A DNA stretch of 64,000 nucleotides. It comes from Paraburkholderia dioscoreae (lineage in GTDB: Bacteria; Pseudomonadota; Gammaproteobacteria; Burkholderiales; Burkholderiaceae). Where the stretch lies: NCBI RefSeq assembly GCF_902459535.1, contig NZ_LR699554.1, forward strand, positions 620,001 through 684,000, given 5' to 3'. This document shows, one piece after another, positions 60,673 to 64,000 of the stretch. Numbering within the stretch: position 1 is the first letter of the stretch; every line of letters starts with the position of its first letter. Made by a program: the position numbers and the translations under genes. The notes beneath the pieces are model-generated. The model worked only from the letters and a program-made list of their open reading frames with translations, did no database searches and was not told the origin of the DNA.

Positions 60673-62280
60673 ATGACTACTCGCAGGGAATTTCTGATCG
60701 GGGCTGGTGCGTTTGCGGGCGGCGGCCTTCTTGCCGACTTTGCGTTTGCTGCGCCGGCGCCGGGCGGCGGCACCACGCTCGTTGCGAACACGCTGCCTGA
60801 GCCCGCCGGCCTCGCAGCCGGCTCAACGCCGGCGAATCCGACCAATGTCGTGTCGAGCAACCTGTTCGACGGGCTCATCACTTACGATGAAGCATTCCGT
60901 CCGGTGCCGCAACTTGCCACTTCATGGGTGGAGTCGGCCGATCAGCGCACGATCACGTTCAAATTGCGCGACGACGTGAAGTGGCACGATGGAACGCCGT
61001 TCACATCGGCGGATGTGCAGTATTCGATCATGGAAGTATCGAAGAAGGTTCATCCGATCGCGCGGCCCACCTTCGCGCAGATCATCGCGGTCGACACGCC
61101 CGATCCGCATACCGCGGTGTTCCGGCTGGCGCAACCGTCCCCGGTGATCTGGTCGTATCTCGATACCTCGTCGGCGTTCATTTTCCCGAAGCACCTTTAC
61201 GCCGGGACCGATCCGCTGGCCAATCCGTACAACGCGAAGCCGGTCGGCACGGGTGGCTTCGTCTTCAAGGAATGGAACCGGGGCAACTACATTCGCCTCG
61301 TGAAGAATCCGGACTACTGGGACAAGGGCAGGCCGCGCGTCGACGAACTGATATTCCGGATCATTCCCGATGCGAGCGCTCGCAGCATCGCGTTGCAGAA
61401 CGGCAGCGTGCAATACGCGCCGCTTACGCCGGTATCGCTGGTCGAAGCGCACCGGCTGGAGCAGAACCCGAATCTCATCGTCGATACGAAGGGCTGGCGC
61501 TCGAATGCGCCGATGTTCTTCATGGACTTCAATCTGCGTCAGAAGCGCTTCCAGGATGTGCGCGTGCGCCAGGCGATCGCTCATGCAATCAATCTGAAGC
61601 TGCTGACAAAGACCGTGTTCTACGATTTCGCGACCCCGGCGACGGGCCCCGTGCCCAGTTACCAGACACGCTTCTACACAGCGGATACGCCCCAGTATCC
61701 CTACGATCCGCAAAAGGCCGAGGCGCTGCTCGACGCCGCGGGTTTCCCGCGGGGAGCGGACGGTGTCCGGATGCGCTTCAATCACCTGAACCATACGTAT
61801 GGCGAAGACTTCCAGCGGGCCGGACAGTTCATCCAGCAGCAGCTCAAGCGCGTCGGTGTCGAGGTCACGCTGGTCAATTACGATTTGCCGACCTATTTGC
61901 GCAAGATCTACACCGACCACGACTTCGACACGATGAACGTGTTCTATGCGGCGTTCGCCGATCCGCAGATCGGCGTGATCCGCCGCTTCTGGTCGAAGAA
62001 CATCATCAGCGGCGCGCCGTGGAGCAACGGTTCGGGCTATGCATCGCCGGAGATGGACCGGGTTGTCGAGGCAATCCAGACTGAGCAGGATCCGCAGAAA
62101 CGGACGCAGGCGATTCATCAGCTCCAGGTGGTGGCGCAGCGTGACCTGCCATCCATCTCGCTGGCCGAGCTGAAGTTCTTCCGCATCTATTCAAGGAACC
62201 TGCAGAACGTCAACACGACGCCGATCGGCGTCTACGCGTCGCTGAACGACGTGAGTATCGGTGCCGCCGGTCATGGCTGA
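60673..62280 (+). CDS. ABC importer substrate-binding protein, family 5 (peptide/nickel type)
   Basis: 535 residues. A twin-arginine-like signal (TTRREFLIGAGAFAGG) is followed by family 5 segments LATSWVESADQRTITFKLRDDVKWHDGTPFT (within 60-130), PVGTGGFVFKEWNRGNYIRL and RVRQAIAHAIN with FDTMNVFY. It captures a solute in the periplasm, typically an oligopeptide, opine or similar. The ligand is not apparent. The likely twin-arginine export suggests it folds before export. Confidence 0.93.
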   Translation: MTTRREFLIGAGAFAGGGLLADFAFAAPAPGGGTTLVANTLPEPAGLAAGSTPANPTNVVSSNLFDGLITYDEAFRPVPQLATSWVESADQRTITFKLRDDVKWHDGTPFTSADVQYSIMEVSKKVHPIARPTFAQIIAVDTPDPHTAVFRLAQPSPVIWSYLDTSSAFIFPKHLYAGTDPLANPYNAKPVGTGGFVFKEWNRGNYIRLVKNPDYWDKGRPRVDELIFRIIPDASARSIALQNGSVQYAPLTPVSLVEAHRLEQNPNLIVDTKGWRSNAPMFFMDFNLRQKRFQDVRVRQAIAHAINLKLLTKTVFYDFATPATGPVPSYQTRFYTADTPQYPYDPQKAEALLDAAGFPRGADGVRMRFNHLNHTYGEDFQRAGQFIQQQLKRVGVEVTLVNYDLPTYLRKIYTDHDFDTMNVFYAAFADPQIGVIRRFWSKNIISGAPWSNGSGYASPEMDRVVEAIQTEQDPQKRTQAIHQLQVVAQRDLPSISLAELKFFRIYSRNLQNVNTTPIGVYASLNDVSIGAAGHG

Positions 62281-63298
62281 TCTGCCGGTTCGTACGCTGC
62301 CGGCGGCGCTCGGCGAGCGTCGGCGTTCGTTGCCTTATCCGGTGCGCCGGCTGCTCCAGGCGCTGCCGCTCGTCGTGTTCATCGGGGTACTGAATTTCTT
62401 CTGGCTGAGACTGGCGCCGGGCGATATGGCCGACGTCATGGCGGGAGAGGCCGGCGGCGCCACGCCGGAGTATCTGGCTGCGCTGCGTCACCAGTTCGGT
62501 TCCGACCAGCCGCTCGCGCTACAGTTTTTTGCCTACCTCAACCGGCTCGCCCATCTCGATCTCGGCTGGTCGTTCCGCTATAACGAATCCGTGCTGTCCC
62601 TGATCCTTGGGCGCCTGCCTGCCACCGCGCTGCTGATGGTGGGCGCGCTCGTGATTGCACTGCTGTTCGGCTGCCTTGCGGGAACCGTGGCCGCAGTGTC
62701 GCGCCGGCGCTGGATCGATGTCGTGGTCTCCGTTCTGGCGACACTGGGCTTCGCCACACCGCTGTTCTGGCTCGGCCTGATGCTGATGGTGCTGTTCTCC
62801 GCCCATCTGCACTGGTTGCCCGCAGGGGGCATCACTACGCCCGGCGTTGCCGCGACCGGTTGGGCTCACGTCAGCGATATCGCGGCGCACATGGTGCTGC
62901 CGGTGTTCTGTCTGGCCGCCTATTACCTTGCCATCTATGCAAGGCTGATGCGCGCCTCCGTGCTGGAGGTGGCAGGACTCGATTTCGTCCGTACCGCGCG
63001 AGCCAAAGGGGTGTCGCGGCTCGCCACGATCACGTCGCACGTGGTTCCGAATGCACTGCTGCCAATCGTCACGATGACCGCATTGCAGTTCGGCGCGCTA
63101 TTCAGCGGTTCGGTGGCGATCGAGACGGTGTTCAGCTGGCCGGGTCTGGGCCAGCTTGCCCTCGATGCCGTCGCTTCACGCGACCTGAACCTGCTGCTCG
63201 GCATTCTGTTCTTCAGTTCGGTGCTGGTGCTCGTCGTCAACCTGGCGGTGGATCTCACCTACGGATGGTTCGACCCACGTATCGAGGCGCAGCGATGA
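62273..63298 (+). CDS. ABC importer permease, DppB type
   Basis: 341 residues; the ATG at 62273 overlaps the binding-protein stop by 8 bp. About six membrane segments are present, with the family motif region YLAIYARLMRASVLEVAGLDFVRTARAKGVS (the EAA loop) and ETVFSWPGLGQLALDAVASRD. It forms half of the membrane channel of a peptide-type importer. Confidence 0.93.
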   Translation: MADLPVRTLPAALGERRRSLPYPVRRLLQALPLVVFIGVLNFFWLRLAPGDMADVMAGEAGGATPEYLAALRHQFGSDQPLALQFFAYLNRLAHLDLGWSFRYNESVLSLILGRLPATALLMVGALVIALLFGCLAGTVAAVSRRRWIDVVVSVLATLGFATPLFWLGLMLMVLFSAHLHWLPAGGITTPGVAATGWAHVSDIAAHMVLPVFCLAAYYLAIYARLMRASVLEVAGLDFVRTARAKGVSRLATITSHVVPNALLPIVTMTALQFGALFSGSVAIETVFSWPGLGQLALDAVASRDLNLLLGILFFSSVLVLVVNLAVDLTYGWFDPRIEAQR

Positions 63299-64000
63299 GC
63301 GAGCTCCTGCTGACGAGACCGGGCTCACGCCTCTGGCACCGCATGACTCAGGCACCGAGCCTCGCGATCGGCGCGCTGCTGCTTGTCGCGATAGCCGTGC
63401 TGGCGCTCGGCGCTCCGTACTTCACCCATAACGATCCGCTCGACATGGTCGGGACGCCGTTCACCTGGCCGGGAACGGACCGGGCCTTTCCCCTCGGCAC
63501 CGACATGATGGGACGGGACATGTTCAGCGGCATCGCGTACGGTGCGCGGGTGTCGCTCGAGATCGGCGTCGCGGCCGGACTGCTTGCCACGCTGGCTGGC
63601 CTTCTGATCGGCGCGGTGGCCGGATTTTACGGCGGCCTCGTCGACGACGTGCTGATGCGGATCACCGAGCTGTTCCAGACCATGCCCGCGCTGCTGTTCA
63701 CCATCGTGATGGTGGTGGTGGTTCATCCGAGCGTGGCGACCATCGTGCTGGGCGTTGCGCTGACCAACTGGCCGCAGGTTGCGCGGCTCGTGCGGGCCGA
63801 GGCGCTGCGCGTGAGCCGTGCGGAATTCGTGCAGGCCGCGATCGTGGTCGGCATGAGCCGGCCACGCATCGTATTCACCCATGTGCTGCCCAACGTGGCG
63901 ACGTCGGCCATCGTGATGGTCTCGATCCTCGCCGGCAATGCAATCCTGACCGAAGCCGTGTTGTCTTTTCTCGGCCTGGGCGACCCCAACGTGATCACGT
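63295..64000 (+). CDS. ABC importer permease, DppC type, cut by window edge
   Basis: 235 codons are present; the 3' end is beyond the window. Its ATG overlaps the previous stop. It has a DppC-type N-terminal helix, the segment PLGTDMMGRDMFSGIAYGARVSLEIG, and the EAA loop AEALRVSRAEFVQAAIVVGMS. It pairs with the upstream permease. ATPase genes are expected further on. Confidence 0.92.
   Translation, partial: MSELLLTRPGSRLWHRMTQAPSLAIGALLLVAIAVLALGAPYFTHNDPLDMVGTPFTWPGTDRAFPLGTDMMGRDMFSGIAYGARVSLEIGVAAGLLATLAGLLIGAVAGFYGGLVDDVLMRITELFQTMPALLFTIVMVVVVHPSVATIVLGVALTNWPQVARLVRAEALRVSRAEFVQAAIVVGMSRPRIVFTHVLPNVATSAIVMVSILAGNAILTEAVLSFLGLGDPNVIT

Overview
The window looks like a methylotrophy and autotrophy island from a GC-rich Burkholderiales bacterium, most likely Paraburkholderia or a close relative. 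That assignment is an inference. It rests on a red-type RuBisCO with CbbX, an archaeal-type tetrahydromethanopterin (H4MPT) C1 pathway and a lanthanide-type XoxF methanol dehydrogenase occurring together in one block. No rRNA, tRNA, CRISPR array, transposase or phage gene was seen.

Layout. 1-4270: a truncated TonB gene, a YncE-like beta-propeller and a TonB-dependent receptor. 4472-6132: a NarX/NarL-type sensor kinase and response regulator that converge and overlap. 6135-11014 (minus): cytochrome b561, an S33 aminopeptidase-like hydrolase and pqqBCDE. 11092-16011 (minus): fhcBADC, the formyltransferase/hydrolase complex. 16274-21467: a HisA-like gene, methylofuran-type cofactor genes (mfnD-, mfnF-, mfnE- and mfnB-like) and a DUF447 gene. 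21568-21642 (minus): the 24-residue PqqA precursor peptide, about 12 kb from pqqB. 22136-31294 (plus): a Calvin cycle operon rbcL-rbcS-cbbX-fbp-prk-tkt-fba-rpe. 31317-35428 (minus): a pterin-synthase-like gene, a DmrB-like flavoprotein and a sigma-54 activator. 35869-44432: more H4MPT genes (folB-like, fae, citG-like, two ATP-grasp genes, mch, mtdB, beta-RFAP synthase, a carbinolamine dehydratase) plus an unknown periplasmic protein. 44856-50570 (plus): xoxF-xoxG-xoxJ, an unknown secreted protein, a CbbR-like LysR regulator and a DUF2380-like protein. 50780-56142: mxaRSACKL. 56427-59455: a second PQQ alcohol dehydrogenase, a diheme cytochrome c and an ankyrin protein. 59528-64000: an IclR regulator diverging from a peptide-type ABC importer cut by the window edge.

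How it works together. XoxF, with PQQ from pqqA/pqqBCDE, would oxidise methanol in the periplasm and pass electrons to XoxG. Fae, MtdB, Mch and Fhc carry formaldehyde to formate on H4MPT and methylofuran, whose biosynthesis genes are interleaved. CO2 from downstream formate oxidation (not encoded here) can be fixed by the cbb operon. The TonB/receptor/propeller group may import PQQ or a lanthanide chelate (inference).

The main unexpected signals are these: similar -24/-12 (sigma-54) elements in front of pqqA, xoxF and mxaR, in a window that also encodes a sigma-54 activator; pqqA separated from pqqBCDE; a complete mxaRSACKL set with no mxaF or mxaI; and the only CbbR-like gene lying in the xox cluster instead of beside rbcL.
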